NCBI RefSeq assembly: GCF_958450345.1
Contig: NC_088780.1
Location: 92,330,226 to 92,394,225, forward strand
Length of the DNA: 64,000 nucleotides
Direction: 5' to 3'
From: Calliphora vicina
Taxonomy: Eukaryota > Arthropoda > Insecta > Diptera > Calliphoridae
Position 1 is the stretch's first letter, and every line of letters begins with the position of its first letter. This document shows positions 45,291 to 57,660 of the stretch, one piece after another. Made by a program: the position numbers and the translations under genes. Under the pieces are notes generated by a model, which made no database searches, was not told the DNA's origin, and was given only the letters and a program-made list of their open reading frames with translations.

Positions 45291-46428
45291 ATCTCTAAGC
45301 CATCAAAAAGTCTTCAAGGAAAATATCTAAGCTTTCTTTTAAGCAAAAAAATTAAAAATGGGGTCAGTTTTCAGAAAAAAAGTCAACAAAGTTTTTGTAT
45401 GTTTTGAGTTACAAAACATATATTTTGATAGATATCCCACTCGGAACCCACCAAGTGACCAAATACGTCTTCAAGGAAATACCTTTGAGAAAAAAGGGGC
45501 CCATTTTGAAAAAAGTTTTTAATTTCGGAAAAAAAATATTAAAAATATTTTATTTTTAATTTTTTTTTTGATAGATTGAAGAAAAAGCTATCTAAAATAC
45601 ATAGGTATGTATGTTTCTGTATTATGCTAGATACAAAGATTGTAAATGTTTTATATATTGAATAAAAATATCCTTCTTAAGTAAAAACCAAGTATTATCC
45701 AAATCAGAAGAGAAAATTTTAAAAAATTATTTTCTTTATATCAAAATTATTCTTGTGATCTACCTTCTAAACCTATTGTTTGTTTGTTCAACATCTTTAA
45801 GTTATCTAGAAGAGTGCCATATTTTGTTATAAGTTTGTTATTTTCTTTAAAAAATTAAAAAAAATATATAGGTTTAAAAATTAAAACTGAGTCTCCTAAA
45901 AAATTAAATTTTTTGAATTATGACGTTGTTGCGATATGTAAAATCAGAAAACCTAATTGTACCTCGTTATCCTTTGATCCATCCCATCTCAAAACTAAGT
46001 AAACTTTAATTTAAAAACGCGCCTGTTCTAATGAGTTTGTAAACATTTTGTTGAGAATACAGCGCTAACTCAGAAATCGTTGTTAAACTAAATACATATA
46101 CATAGGTAGATAAATCCTAAATTCGATTTTTCAATCTAATTTTTAGCTCAGTTAGACAATATTTTTTAAAATAACCAGCTTATTTTCTGCAAATTCACTT
46201 AAACATAGCTGTAATTCGAGGACTTACTTTTCATATACAGATGTTTACAATTGTTATTTTGTATCTTAGTTATATGTATTTATAAATGAATGTATAAGAT
46301 AAGAAAAAAATGTAATTGTATACTCTTATTACAGGTAATAAATGAAATGCATTATATTCTTGTAATATGCTTTGTTACAGCTGCACATTCTTTTACTACG
46401 TGTGATGCATTCGTTTATTTACAACAAG
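45291..46428. other. No recognisable gene
   Basis: AT-rich, probably old repeat. No motif supportable. Confidence 0.4.
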
Positions 46429-46577
46429 CAGGCGCGGATACAGAGGGGTTAAAATAGGAATTCCCCCCCCCCCCCAAACCGAAAAGTTTTCATATAAAAA
46501 AGAAGAAAAAAATAAAAATGTGCAACAAATTTTGATTTAACCCCCCACCCCAAATGGTTGACATGGATCCGCGCTTG
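46429..46577. mobile_element. 149-bp hAT-type MITE with perfect 8-bp duplication
   Basis: The ends are CAGGCGCGGAT and ATCCGCGCTTG (inverted, one mismatch in 11). They are flanked by ACAACAAG at 46421-46428 and 46578-46585. The interior contains opposed C-runs (14 C at about 46465-46478 and 'aaccccccaccccaaatgg'). No coding capacity. The minus ORF 46537-46746 is incidental. Confidence 0.88.
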
Positions 46578-47104
46578 ACAACAAGCTTCTTCTCACACAC
46601 ATGTGATTACAGCAAACGATGGTTAGTATCTGTATTTCTTTAAAGGAATCCCGCAACTTGTCAGCATATTTATTAGACCACTCAAATTGGAAAAAGTATT
46701 TGTTTCGCTTTACTACACAGTGCATATTACATATACTGTCATACAAAAATTGTATAACTGCTTGAAGTTAGATGTAAAACAGTAATGTGGGCGTATGAAT
46801 AATATTTATGTGATAATTATAATAAGTATACGCAAGTGTAATAATAGAGGGAAAAAACAATTTTATTCAATTGGGATTACAATTGTTAATAACGATAATA
46901 AAATAACTGATAATTTTTAATCTTCACATTCATTTTGAATAAAGCCAAATTTTTATTTATTCCCAAAATCCTTAATATTTTTGCATTTTATTCTCGTATA
47001 AGAGCAAAGACTCTAGTTTGTTTAAATTTGAATAAATTTAGTTCACAATTTTTATATCCTTTAACATAAGCAGCATTTTGTATGACCAAATAGTAGTAAA
47101 TTAA
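46578..47104. other. No recognisable gene
   Basis: AT-rich flank of the LINE copy. Confidence 0.4.
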
Positions 47105-48362
47105 GCGTGTAAAATTAAGGATGTTAATAGAGTAATTAAAAATAAATTAAACTTGAAAAAATCAGCGGGATATGATTTAATAACGAAATCAATGATTAAA
47201 AAAATTCCAACCTTGAGGCAATAATTGTGCTTTCTATACTATTTAATGCGATCATGAAACTAGGAATTTATCCAAAAAATTTGAAAATTTCACAAATAAT
47301 AATGATACCTAAACTGGGTAAAGATTTAACCCTGCCATCTTCTTATAGACCTATTAGCCTACCGCCTTGTTTGTCGAAGCTATTCGAGAAAGTATTCCAG
47401 GAAAAGATAATACCTTTTTTGAATGATGCAAACATTATCCCAGTACACCAATTTGGTTTCCGTGAACATCATGGCACCATTGAACAGGTCAACCGTTTAA
47501 CTGGAGAGATTAGGAAATCTTTTGAATTAAAGAAATAGTGATCTGCCGTCTTTTTACAGGTCTAGTACATAAAATCAACCTGCTTACGTGCGATAAACTA
47601 ACAATTTCAACATTTGCTGATGATACCGCCATTATTAGCTCACACGAAAACCCATTCATGGCATCTAGTCAACTACAGAATTATCTCGAACGTATGGAGT
47701 CATTGTTGAAAATCTGGCGAATAAAGGTAAATGAGCTGAAAAGTAAACATGTTACGTTCGCTCTAAGGAGAAGAAATTTCCCACCTGTCACACTCAACAA
47801 GGTTAATATACCGCAGTCTGATTATGTCTCCTACCTTGGTATTCATCGAAACCAAAAGCCTCTAGCTTTCATTGGTTAATCAGTGACCAATCAAAATTAA
47901 GCCTTGAATATAAAGTCATCTTATATAAGACCATTTTAAAACCAATTTGGATATATGGAATTCAATTATGGGGAATGGCTAGCAACACCAGTATTGATCT
48001 TATACATATTGCCCAATCTAAAATTCTTAGGAACATGAGCACCATGGTACTTAAGAAATGAAAACATCCACATAGACTTAGAAGTGACATTGGTAAAGGA
48101 AGAGTTTAAGATAGTCCGTGATAAATATATTGTAAAGCTGTGAAACCATCCCAGTACACTTGCAAGACAACTTGCGCAGATCCAAACCCGATCCAAGCTC
48201 CGTAGAGCAGATCTACCACTCCGCTAAGATGAGTGGCAGTTAACCATGAATTTGCTCTTGTTGAAGAGCAAATAGTTTTAATTTTAGTTATAAGATTTAA
48301 ATAGTTATTGAAAGGTCGATAACAGACAGATTCAATAAATCAATAAAGCGTTAAAAAAAAAT
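47105..48362 (+). pseudogene. Jockey-like LINE, 5'-truncated and internally deleted RT
   Basis: From about 47120 the sequence reads KNKLNLKKSAGYDLITKSMI, then in ORF 47227-47538 'PKLGKDLTLPSSYRPISLPP' + 'CLSKLFEK' and 'VHQFGFREHHGTIEQVNRLT', the RT fingers of Jockey-group elements. A stop at 47536 and a deletion remove the first catalytic aspartate block. ORF 47538-47879 resumes at 'LTISTFADDTAIISSHENPF', which holds the FADD catalytic motif, and continues 'LKIWRIKVNELKSKHVTFAL' and 'IPQSDYVSYLGIH'. Out of frame beyond, 'SLEYKVILYKTILKPIWIYG' + 'IQLWG' is the thumb/C-terminal region (47905-47975). An AATAAA near 48338 and an A-rich tract at 48353-48362 mark the 3' end. No target duplication was identified. 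Confidence 0.9.
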
Positions 48363-48709
48363 AAATATTACTTGAATTTAGCTGAAACGTATTGGTTCAC
48401 TAATCAATTTAAGTTATAAATTAAATAATAGAGAGATGATGATAATATGAAATTCTGATTTAAGTATAAAGTTGGTTAAAAGCTTACTACCCAGTATGCA
48501 AAATGATTCGAAGTTATGTCGAAAATGAATCATTTTTTCGCAAAATTTTATCGATATCGACTTCGATATAATGTACGTGTTTTCCTAAGTAGAGTGCAGA
48601 GTGATAAAGAGTCGAAAATCGTTTATTATTCTGATTCTAATTTTTATCGATATACTATACCTTTTTCGGTATTAAAAATGTTCTAAAATGATTCGATTTC
48701 GATTAAATA
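48363..48709. other. No recognisable feature
   Basis: AT-rich. 'ttatcgatatcgacttcgat' forms small self-complementary patches. Confidence 0.35.
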
Positions 48710-48926
48710 TATGAAAAATTTCGTACCATCGAGCAATTTCTTCTTGAAATAATGCATATTCAATACCTTTATTATTATTCAATAATGTTCCGTTAGATGT
48801 GTTTTCATTTTCAAATGCAATAAACTCTGCACATATTTCTGATGTTTGCTGATTATGAGATTCGAATTGTCAAAAACAACATCAATAATTGGATGCGCTT
48901 TTCTTTTAGGACGTCTTTGATCCATT
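48710..48926 (-). pseudogene. Unidentified protein-coding relic
   Basis: From an ATG at about 48926 the minus strand reads MDQRRPKRKAHPIIDVVFDN, then after a one-base shift ESHNQQTSEICAEFIAFENE NTSNGTLLNNNKGIEYALFQ EEIARWYE. The basic start followed by an acidic, protein-like stretch suggests the N-terminus of a transposon or host protein, but I do not recognise the family. An inverted pair, 'tctcacaaattgacaaa'/'tttgtcaatttgtgaaa', lies just upstream at 48990-49050. Confidence 0.35.
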
Positions 48927-49339
48927 TTTTGTGTTAAACTATATTTTTATGAATATGTTATTGATAGGATAAGAAATAAAATTTTATTTTCTCACAAATT
49001 GACAAAAGAATAATATGTATGTATATGAATTTGTCAATTTGTGAAAAAATAAAATTTGACATTAAAAAAAAACTCGAACATTATTCGCCATTTCTATAAA
49101 ATATTAAAATATGATATTCTAAAAAATGTAGATTGGATGGAGCATCATAATAAATTCATATTTTCGATTTTAATTCGAAATAAGTTCGATAAAAAGAACT
49201 GACTCGAAATGTTGCAATATTGTCAGTTATAAAAAATAAAATATCCTCCTGAAATAGGACTTTATCGGCCATAAGTGCTTGATTTATATAGATATTTATA
49301 TTTTTCTATTACTTTAACGAGTATAAAACTCTTAAAAAT

Positions 49340-49660
49340 GTGGGAATAAACGACACACAGTGGTATCAAAAAAAAGAGGGAAATAATTCTGTAACTTCCA
49401 AATGGTTAGATTGGTTTGAATGAAATTTTACATGCGCAAAGAAAAAGTGTTGTTGAGTTTAACGGGGGCGCGACCAAGGGTCCTCAAAGTAGGACACCTC
49501 GGGCATGTTATATTTTTAAAACGATCCAATTTATTCGTTTGCGTTCCGATTTCAAAAAAATTGCACTCATATAATCTTCTCATCGAGCACGATAAAATAT
49601 ATTTTAAAGCTCAGGAGGTATATGCATTTGAAAATTAAATTTTAGAATTTTTTACCCACA
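49340..49660 (+). repeat. Dispersed repeat shared with 30287-30416
   Basis: 'cacagtggtatcaaaaaaaa' + 'gagggaaataattctgtaac' and 'ttacatgcgcaaag' recur in the inserted segment of the family A copy at 29946-30507. The ORF at 49420-49638 has no recognisable motif. Confidence 0.5.
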
Positions 49661-50617
49661 GCACCCCAGGTCCAAATATTTTCCGATTTTCTCCAATTTT
49701 CGTTTGTTAGAGTAACAAGACATTTATGTGTTAAATAGAAAAAGTTATAGGCATTCGAATTTAAAAATTTTAAAAAGACGATTTTTCGATAATTTTCTGA
49801 GAAAAAAGTACTTTTTTCTTTTTAAATTATCGCAACAAATTTCTAAGAGGATGTATAAGGAATATATACTTTCTGAAAGCTAAGTTGTCATAAAATATTC
49901 TAAATGAAAAAAAATCCATTAAAAAACACCTATTTTTTATGTAAAATTAAAAATTCTAAAATCGCATATCCGATATCAAAATTTAGTAACCAATTTTATG
50001 TGGCCTGACATGTTTGTAATTATTTTGTAAAGGGTTCCGATAACCCCGACCCTGGTACGGATATTATTGCCAAAAAACTACAAATTTCCATTTTTGGGAT
50101 TTTTCAATATTTTTTGGGAATTGGGGGATTGCTGATAATAAATTTCAAAATTCGTTTTTATTTTCCCATTTTAAATAGAAAAATCCACATATCTGTGAAA
50201 TTTCATTAAAAACTATTCACAAATAAAAATTTAATTTCAATTCGAAAAATTTGTATCCATGCAAAAATTCAATAAAAAACACTTTTTGTCATATTTTTCA
50301 ATAAAGTATTCCATGAATTTTTAATTGTCAAAAGTTATAAATATTTTTGAAAAATAAGCAAATAGCTTGAACGAAATTATATTATATCGCATCATAACAT
50401 TTTTAATTCTATGTATATATTTCAAAATAATCAAAAAAACTTCTCCTGTAAAATTTGTGTTTTGTCGCTTACGATAATTTGGCGCTAAGGGCTCGCTAAG
50501 GAATTTCGGAACACATACCCTCTAATTTTTTTATATATATAAAACTATAGTTAAATATGAAATTTTGTCTTTCTATCATGATTGCAACCCGTGCCGACTC
50601 GCGATTTAGTTTTGTGG
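49661..50617. other. No recognisable gene
   Basis: AT-rich. No structure supportable. Confidence 0.4.
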
Positions 50618-51200
50618 TGCATTTACAAGGGAAAAAAAATGCAATTTTTTCAGTTTTTGTAAAAATTTTGCCATTAAATAATTACTTTTGCAATTTAATT
50701 TAAAAGAATCGATATTTGTACGTAATTGTAGTTCTAATAAGATATAAAACACAAAAATTGGTTAAAAAATTTTAAAGTTATTAAAAAATCGCCAGGCCAT
50801 TAACATGTCTCAGGCCACTAGAACAAGAAACGTAGGAACAAAATAAACATATTTTGAGAAATATTAAAATAAGAGCTAATTTTTACTTAAAATATATACA
50901 TATTTACTTGTATATGAGTTTTTGTCTTCGTAGGATACCGTTAACCTATTCGCAGGTATGACCAAAAAAAATATTTTTTTTAACGGCAATTTCAAAACTC
51001 CAATTTCAAATTGTTTAAAATTTTGTTAAACAAATTTCAGAATTTTTTAATCATCACTTGGGAGTTTATTGTCAACGTAATAGGGAATAAAAATGTGAAA
51101 AAATTATGTCAATACCTCCAATAGTTTTACCGTACCTGCGATATAAATTTTGCGATTTTCGAGAAAAACTAATTTTTTGGCCATATTTTGGCGAATGAGC
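50618..51200 (+). mobile_element. hAT-like foldback, copy 4 (internal left-arm fragment)
   Basis: It enters the family at 'gcatttacaagggaaaaa' and follows the left arm through 'gtctcaggccactagaacaa', 'cttcgtaggataccgttaac' and 'ccgtacctgcga' to about 51200. No terminal TAGGGTGGCC end was seen, and it lacks the nested insertions of copy 1. Confidence 0.7.
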
Positions 51201-52727
51201 CAAAATATGACCTTCCCCGAAGGAAAATGGATAATAAGGTTAAACAATATTTTTAAGCAAGAACATTTTAAAATATACGTATATCTCTAAATGTTGAACA
51301 TTATTATTTTAGTAATAGACCAAATTAAAATTGATAACAGAAAATGTTCCTTAAAAATATCGTATTGTTTTGAATGTCCATATAGATTTTTAGTTATATT
51401 ATCTATCAAAATCGAAATGTTCTTCAGCTGTCATTCATACAAGGTTCCAATGTTCCTTTTCTGAATTTTAGATATACTTTTGTTTGTGCAATTGCTCATA
51501 TTAAAAGAAAATCCTAGGAAAATGGTAGATATCTTTTTCGAGATATCCTTTATTCAAGATTTAGAATCCGAACCACTGTACCTTATGCACATAATTTATA
51601 AAATAACTATGTATTAATGTAATTCAATGTAATTATTTAACAATAGCAAACAGATGCATCTATAAAAAAATGAATTGCATTGAAAATTTAATACCTCAAT
51701 AATATCCGATTACAGTCTGTAAATATACGCATAAGTGAAAATCAATAAAAAGTAATTACAACTCTGATAATAATTCTCTGTTAAATAGATTTCGGTTCAT
51801 CAAGCAGGATTTAACTGAAAAAATGTACATTGAAACAATTTGATATTGTAAGCAACATAAATGCATGCATATAAATAAACATAAAAGTATTATTAGTGTT
51901 GCTATTTATTCGAGCTGTTTATTTGGAATTTATTAAGAATAACTTAGTACCTTTTTTAAGTGTTTTTCATAGAATAATTGACGTGCTTGAGTAGAAAATT
52001 TCTAACTTAAAACATACTTTTTTCCAAGTGGTTTGCTGAACTTTCAACAATACAATAGGAAATTATAATGGAAATTTCTAAAGCATGCTGAACAAGAAAG
52101 GAATCGAATGTTGCAACTTTTTGTCGATAATCCACTAGTTTTATTCGAACAATAACAATTTTCATCAAAACTATAAATACACCTGGTAATAACAAAGAGC
52201 TTCAATGTAAAAGTATTGCAAATACAATATTATGTAGTGAAAAACTATTTAAAATAATTTGCCATTATTCACTAATTGAGCAGAAAACCTGCTCTAAATG
52301 CAATTGTTAATTTTAATTAATAAATCAATTGCTATGTAAATAAAAAATTTATAAAAAAAAACTCCAAAAAGTACTATAGAAAATGGCATCTACACTAGAC
52401 TACACAGTGCATTAACGAATATATGTTTAATATATTAGGGCGTTACTGCGAAGTCACAATAACTAATCGATCTTCTCAACTGAAATGGACGACAAAAAAT
52501 ACTCACCCATATTCTGCATTTCGATTACGTTCCCGCATTCAGTTACACACAAATCGAAAAATTATACTCCGACCAAAAACTGAATCGAAAGAAAATGAAG
52601 GAGACAAGGGTATGTTCAGTTGGGTATCTCTTATTTTTCGATATCGTTTTTTACGCATACCCGCTGAAAACTTTCATATTGACCTAAAATACCACCAAAA
52701 CAAATTTTAGCTTGTTCTAAGAAGGTC
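51201..52727. other. No recognisable gene; one unassigned ORF
   Basis: AT-rich. The plus ORF at 52423-52710 (95 aa, 'YCEVTITNRSSQLKWTTKNT...') is the longest here. It sits in sequence not repeated elsewhere in the window, but it has no domain, splice or promoter evidence that I can support. Confidence 0.35.
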
Positions 52728-53980
52728 AACCCGTGCCGACTTAGCGATTTAGTTTTGAGAAAAATGCAGTTTATTCAGTTTTTGCGAAAATTTTGCCATT
52801 AAAGGTCATTAACGTGTCTCAGGCCACTAGAACAAGAAATGTAGGAACAAAATTAACATATTTTGAGAAATATTAAAATAAAAGCTTATTTTTACTTAAA
52901 ATATATCCATATTTACTTGTATATGAGTTTTTGTCTTCTTAGGATACCGTTAACCTATTCGCAGGTACAACCAAAAAAATTTAATTTTTTTAAAACTCCA
53001 ATTTCAAATTTTTAAAAATTTTTACAGAAAAAATTATATTTCAATTCAAACATTTATCACATTTTGAACTTGTTTCAATTATTTTATAATTGAATCAAGT
53101 ATTCATGTGCTCAAAAACAAAATTTTCTGATATTTTCTATTGAATTTTGAGTTTTGAATTTGATAATTTAGACAATCGAATATACAATTTTCGTTATTGG
53201 TTGAACTTTAAATACAAAAATTATTGAATAGATAATTTTCGTAATTGAAAACACAAAAAATAACAAAAATGTGTTTTCAATTACGAAAATAATTCATTCA
53301 ATATTTTTTGTATTTAAAGTTCAACCAATAACGAAAATTGTATATTCAATTGTCAAAACTCAAAATTCAATAGAAAACATCAGAAAATTTTGTTTTTGAG
53401 CACATGAATACTTGATTCAATTATAAAGTAATTGAAACCAGTTCAATATGTTGTATATATTTGAATTGAAATATAATTTTTTCTGTAAAAATTTTTAAAA
53501 ATTTGAAATTGGAGTTTTAAAAAAATTTAATTTTTTTGGTTGAAAATAGTTTTTTCTGTGTTGTTAAACAAATTTCAGAATATTTTGATCATCACATTGA
53601 GATTTATTGAGAACATACTAGGGAACAAAAATATGAAAAAAGTATGATAAAACCTCCCATAGTCTTTCCGTACCTGAGATTTAAATTTTGCGTTTTTCGA
53701 GAAAAACTAATTTTTTGGACATATTTTGTTGAATGTGTCGAATTTTCTTATTGCTATGATTTTTAAATAAACGCTATTCAGGATATTATAGTCCAGGTAA
53801 TTCTAAATATAGTCTGAAAGTTTTACTAAAATCGGAAAACGTTAACCCTTACATCGAGAAGGTCAAATTCAATTTTTTCAATATTTTGAATTTCTCATGG
53901 AAAGACAGCGAAATGTAATAATTTTTGGACCGATTTCGATGAAACTTAACAAAAATATAACATGAAATCTAGTATTTATA
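52728..53980 (+). mobile_element. hAT-like foldback, copy 5 (left arm, twice interrupted)
   Basis: Left-arm sequence runs from 'gtcaacccgtgccgact' and 'gtctcaggccactagaacaa' through 'gataccgttaacctattcgc'. A palindrome at 52968-53542 interrupts it. It resumes with 'gttaaacaaatttcagaata' at about 53562 and is cut again at 53980 in 'agtattta' by a TA-flanked MITE. 'taataac' (55169-55175) continues the host on the far side. Confidence 0.72.
52968..53542. repeat. Long palindrome (arms ~275 bp) inside hAT-like copy 5
   Basis: The arms are 52968-53252 and 53269-53542 around a 16-base loop (53253-53268). They are near-perfect near the centre ('attttcgtaattgaaaacac' and inverse) and slightly diverged further out. 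The inner part looks like a TA-flanked foldback (TA|CAGAAAAAATTATATT...CTG|TA). The outer ~60 bp on the right is an inverted copy of the host transposon's own sequence at 52968-53027. Confidence 0.85.
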
Positions 53981-55168
53981 CACAGAGAAAACAGATTCGT
54001 GTTCACAACCGAATTTGGCGCCAATCGAATTTTGTCGGTTGCAATAACTATCTCAAAATTCGATTGCAATTACTGAATTTATTAGTACTCGTAACTGTTT
54101 TCAAATACAATTCGGTGAAAGGGACAGAACGTATCAATGACTACTGTGAATTAATTTCAAAATAATTTGACTTTTCTTTTTTAATATACCTTTATTTAAT
54201 AAACATGCTCTTAAAGAAATATGCATACATAAACATAAATTACAATTGTTTTTAGTGTTTTAAAGTATGATGTGATTTACAGTTAGCAATCCGTTTGTTC
54301 TTCCTTCTTTTTAATTTTTCCTGCAGCCACTGAATTATGCTCGCATCTAGCAACTATCCAGAGTAGTATCATTCATGTGCCTTCAGTAAAATTGGTTTCT
54401 GTTGACAGAGTCAACTTAAATGTACTTGTACGGATGTTGGTTGATCGTCTTGTTGGCCTCAGCATTTGGGCAATGTTAAAGTTATTATCGTGTTTTGAAC
54501 ACAATCACTTCAATAAGTGACAACCACTGAACTGCAATTGAATACTTTTTAGCTTTGTACATTATTTTTTCACTTAATAGATTTTATAGTGGGAAAATAT
54601 TGTTTTCTGGCTAGTTGAGAATTAGTTTTCGGTCTATTTCGGTGGTTCCACTCACGATTTTTTCTTCTTTAAACTCCTAAAAAAAATATTAGAAGGTCCT
54701 TAATGAAACATACTTATATTTTAGGAAATAAATTGGTGTTAATTACTTAAACTTCCGTATAATTTAATTTTTGTTACAAAATTTATTCACAGATTAATAA
54801 TTTTTGTTTTTAAATTCATTCTAATTGTTTTTTGTTTGTTTACGAATGTCAAAATCTATCATTTCATTACTTTCTGTCGGTTGAGAACACCGAATTGGCA
54901 TTTTTTATATAATAACCGAATTTATTGACTACAAACCCCAATAGTGTTGGTTGTCATTTCCAAATTAACAAAAATTATATTAGTAAAGACACAAACCAAC
55001 ATTTTACAGTTATTGCAACCACAATTCCACAACAATAACTGTATTTCAGTTCTAATCATTAAAAAACGATTAAATATACAGTTATTTATTGAGTAGAATA
55101 TAATGTTGTTTAACGTAATTAAATTTTAATAATTACAACCGATTTTCAACCAATCTGTTTTCTGTGTG
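53981..55168. mobile_element. TA-flanked MITE (family T), long copy
   Basis: The ends are CACAGAGAAAACAGATTCG and, inverted, CACACAGAAAACAGATTGG. TA lies at 53979-53980 and 55169-55170. The interior has paired 'cggttgcaataac'/'gttattgcaacc' segments. It has no transposase and is probably a Tc1/mariner-related non-autonomous element. The ORF 53962-54165 overlaps the left end and is not a gene. Confidence 0.75.
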
Positions 55169-55174
55169 TAATAA

Positions 55175-55710
55175 CACTATGCAACAAATGAAGACTTTTG
55201 GAAAAATACACGGTCATGACAGTATACTACCAAAGGGTAGTAAAACCCTATACTCAGTTTGTCCATTTTGGTGACCAATTTTTTTTATGGGCCCCCAAAG
55301 ATCCTGAAAATCAGTGGGCCTTCAAAAAATGGTGTCAGCAGTTTTTGGCCAACAGCTAATTTAGATTTAGTGCTACCGCTTAACTTTATATTGCAATAAT
55401 ATAGCTAAGAGTCCGCCAGACAATTTTTGTTAAAATCTTTTCCCAAAAAATAGCTTTTTCGTGCACTTTTTTTGAAAAAATATAGGAAGAAAAAATTAGT
55501 TTTTCACTTTCATTAGAATAATTTCCAAGGACTCCAAATTTTTCACTAACAATATTTGACAAAGTTGTAACTGCGGTAAATCTGAATGACACTTTTCAAC
55601 ATACCAATGCAATCTGAACACATCTAGACACTCTAAATTGCTCACAAAGATTACTTTGTACCTTAACAATTTTCGTTTTTTTACTATTTTTTGATGCTAA
55701 AACAAAGATT
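55175..55710 (+). mobile_element. Family R foldback, left half
   Basis: It begins CACTATGCAACAAATGAAG and follows 7280-7700 ('accaaagggtagtaaaaccc', 'gtccattttggtgaccaatt', 'aataatatagctaagagtcc', 'ttgtaccttaacaattttcg'). There is extra sequence at 55490-55610 not present in the 7280 copy. It ends near the foldback centre. Confidence 0.65.
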
Positions 55711-55847
55711 TGTTGTTAAAAAAAAGTATGTTCGAGTGTATAGATCTGTATTGCACTGCAATAACGAAGAATGGTTAAATAATTATCAGTATGATCCGGG
55801 CCCATCACGTTAGCCAATCTTGAAGAAAAACAATATAAACAAGTAAG

Positions 55848-57060
55848 AAAGCTAAATTCGGCTGTACCGAATGTTTTACATCCTTCACGGAATTATACTT
55901 TAAAATAAATTTTTTTTCGAAATTGCTTTTTAATTTTTTTTTAGAAAAGTTTTTTCAATTTTTTTAAATTTGTTTTCTTTGTGGAAAAATAATTTATAAC
56001 AAAAAAATTTTTTTTGATGAGAAAAAAATTCGGGTTAATAGATATTTTTCCCTATTTTGACCCATTGTAGGTCCAATTTACAATAGCCTTATATACATCG
56101 TTGCAATGGACTTTGAAATATCTATCATTAGATATCCATTTTGTCTATATAAATGACTTAGTAATCCAGATATAGATAAAAAAATAACCCAAAAATCGAG
56201 GTTGTCACGGTTTTTTCCTTATATCTCAGCCATTTGTGGGCTGATTTTCTCGATTTTTAACAGTAACTGCGACGGAAGAATTCCCGATATATTGATGTAT
56301 GAATCATGTATGTAAGTTATTTGGGAGCTACAGAAAGTTGATTTCAACATACAGATGGACATGGCTATATCGACTTCGCTATCTATAACGATCCAGAATA
56401 TATATACTTTGTGGTATAAAACGTGCTTATCGGAAATGGACCTAATATGGGTACTATGGTCAAATATTGACTATTGTATGATTATTGGATACAATATATT
56501 GATCTGTGTGCAATTTTATATTGATATCGATATATTTAAAATATCTATAGAGGATAATGTATTTTTCGGAGCTTCATAAAATTCAACACATCGATTTTCG
56601 ATATTTATTTACAATTTTAACCTCAGAGAACGTTTTGTGAGAGATTAATGGATATTTACGTGATTTTCGGATATGGGCCATATATTCGGATATGGAAGAT
56701 ATTATGGACCGATTCTTATCATTTTCAACACAATTTGTCATTTTTTCATATAAATAGTGAGTGAAAAATTTCATGGTATTCTCTGCAATAAATTTAATCA
56801 AAGTCACTATAAACATGTGAAAATTATTCACATTTTTGGAAGTTGTCTTGCATTTATATTCACAAATCTGGTTCTACCAATTCGCTTTTGCTGATTTTCA
56901 ATACCAAACTGCTTAGATAAATTATGAACATTTTGGTATACATTTCGCTAATTTCACTTATGTATTTTGGACGCGAGAGTTTTTTGTACAGACAGACAGA
57001 CGGACATATCTCAATCAACTTAGAATTTCATAGGGATCAATAATAATGTTACATATGCAA
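55848..57060 (+). repeat. Family A (mini-me-like) repeat(s)
   Basis: The 5' end 'aacaagtaagaaagctaaat' + 'tcggctgtaccgaa', 'ttagatatccattttgtcta' and 'atctcagccatttgtgggct' run to 'gatccagaatatatatactt' at about 56410. A second diverged 3' half follows (56425-57060), with a GTCY-like tract (cagacagacagacggaca) at about 56988. Confidence 0.65.
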
Positions 57061-57350
57061 TATATCCGAATACAGCATTCCATTACGTATCTAATTTTAT
57101 ATTTATTGCTTTAAGTATATAAGTTTATAAAGTACATCAAACTAATTTTAATATTTAATATTGGCGTTGGAATCTCCGCAAATAAATATACATAGTTACA
57201 TTTATTAATAATAAATCACATTTACACATATTTTTGTATCGACATACGTATGAATATTATTATTTTTTTAAATACTCATATTAAGTATACGTCCCATATT
57301 CAATACTAATCCTAAAGATTCTGATGGTAGGTATCAATTTTACTTATTAT
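57061..57350. other. No recognisable feature
   Basis: AT-rich. Nothing supportable was seen. Confidence 0.4.
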
Positions 57351-57660
57351 CAGGGCAACCAAAAATATGCAATATCATATTTTTTGCTGTGCGTCGTATA
57401 AACATATGAGTTAGTATTTATCCGTTTCAGACAATTTTAAGAATTTTGGCATCGATTTGTTAGCGCATATTTTTGCATATTTTGCCCTTTACTGCATATT
57501 TTAGCATATTTTGCGTTTTATAGCATATTTTTGCATATTTAACTCATAACTGCATATTTTTGTTGGATATTTTCTTTTATTTTTCATTATTTTATTTTCC
57601 TTATATAATTTTAATGTTTGTATTGTAATTTTTCATTTCTATATTTTACTATTTTGTTAA

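Noticed and set aside
52423..52710. 95-codon ORF as a host exon
   Set aside because: No domain, splice-site pair, promoter or related ORF could be identified. Left as unassigned.
53253..53268. rRNA/tRNA-like or other structured RNA gene at the long palindrome
   Set aside because: It is a simple AT-rich inverted duplication with transposon sequence in its arms. No conserved RNA motif.
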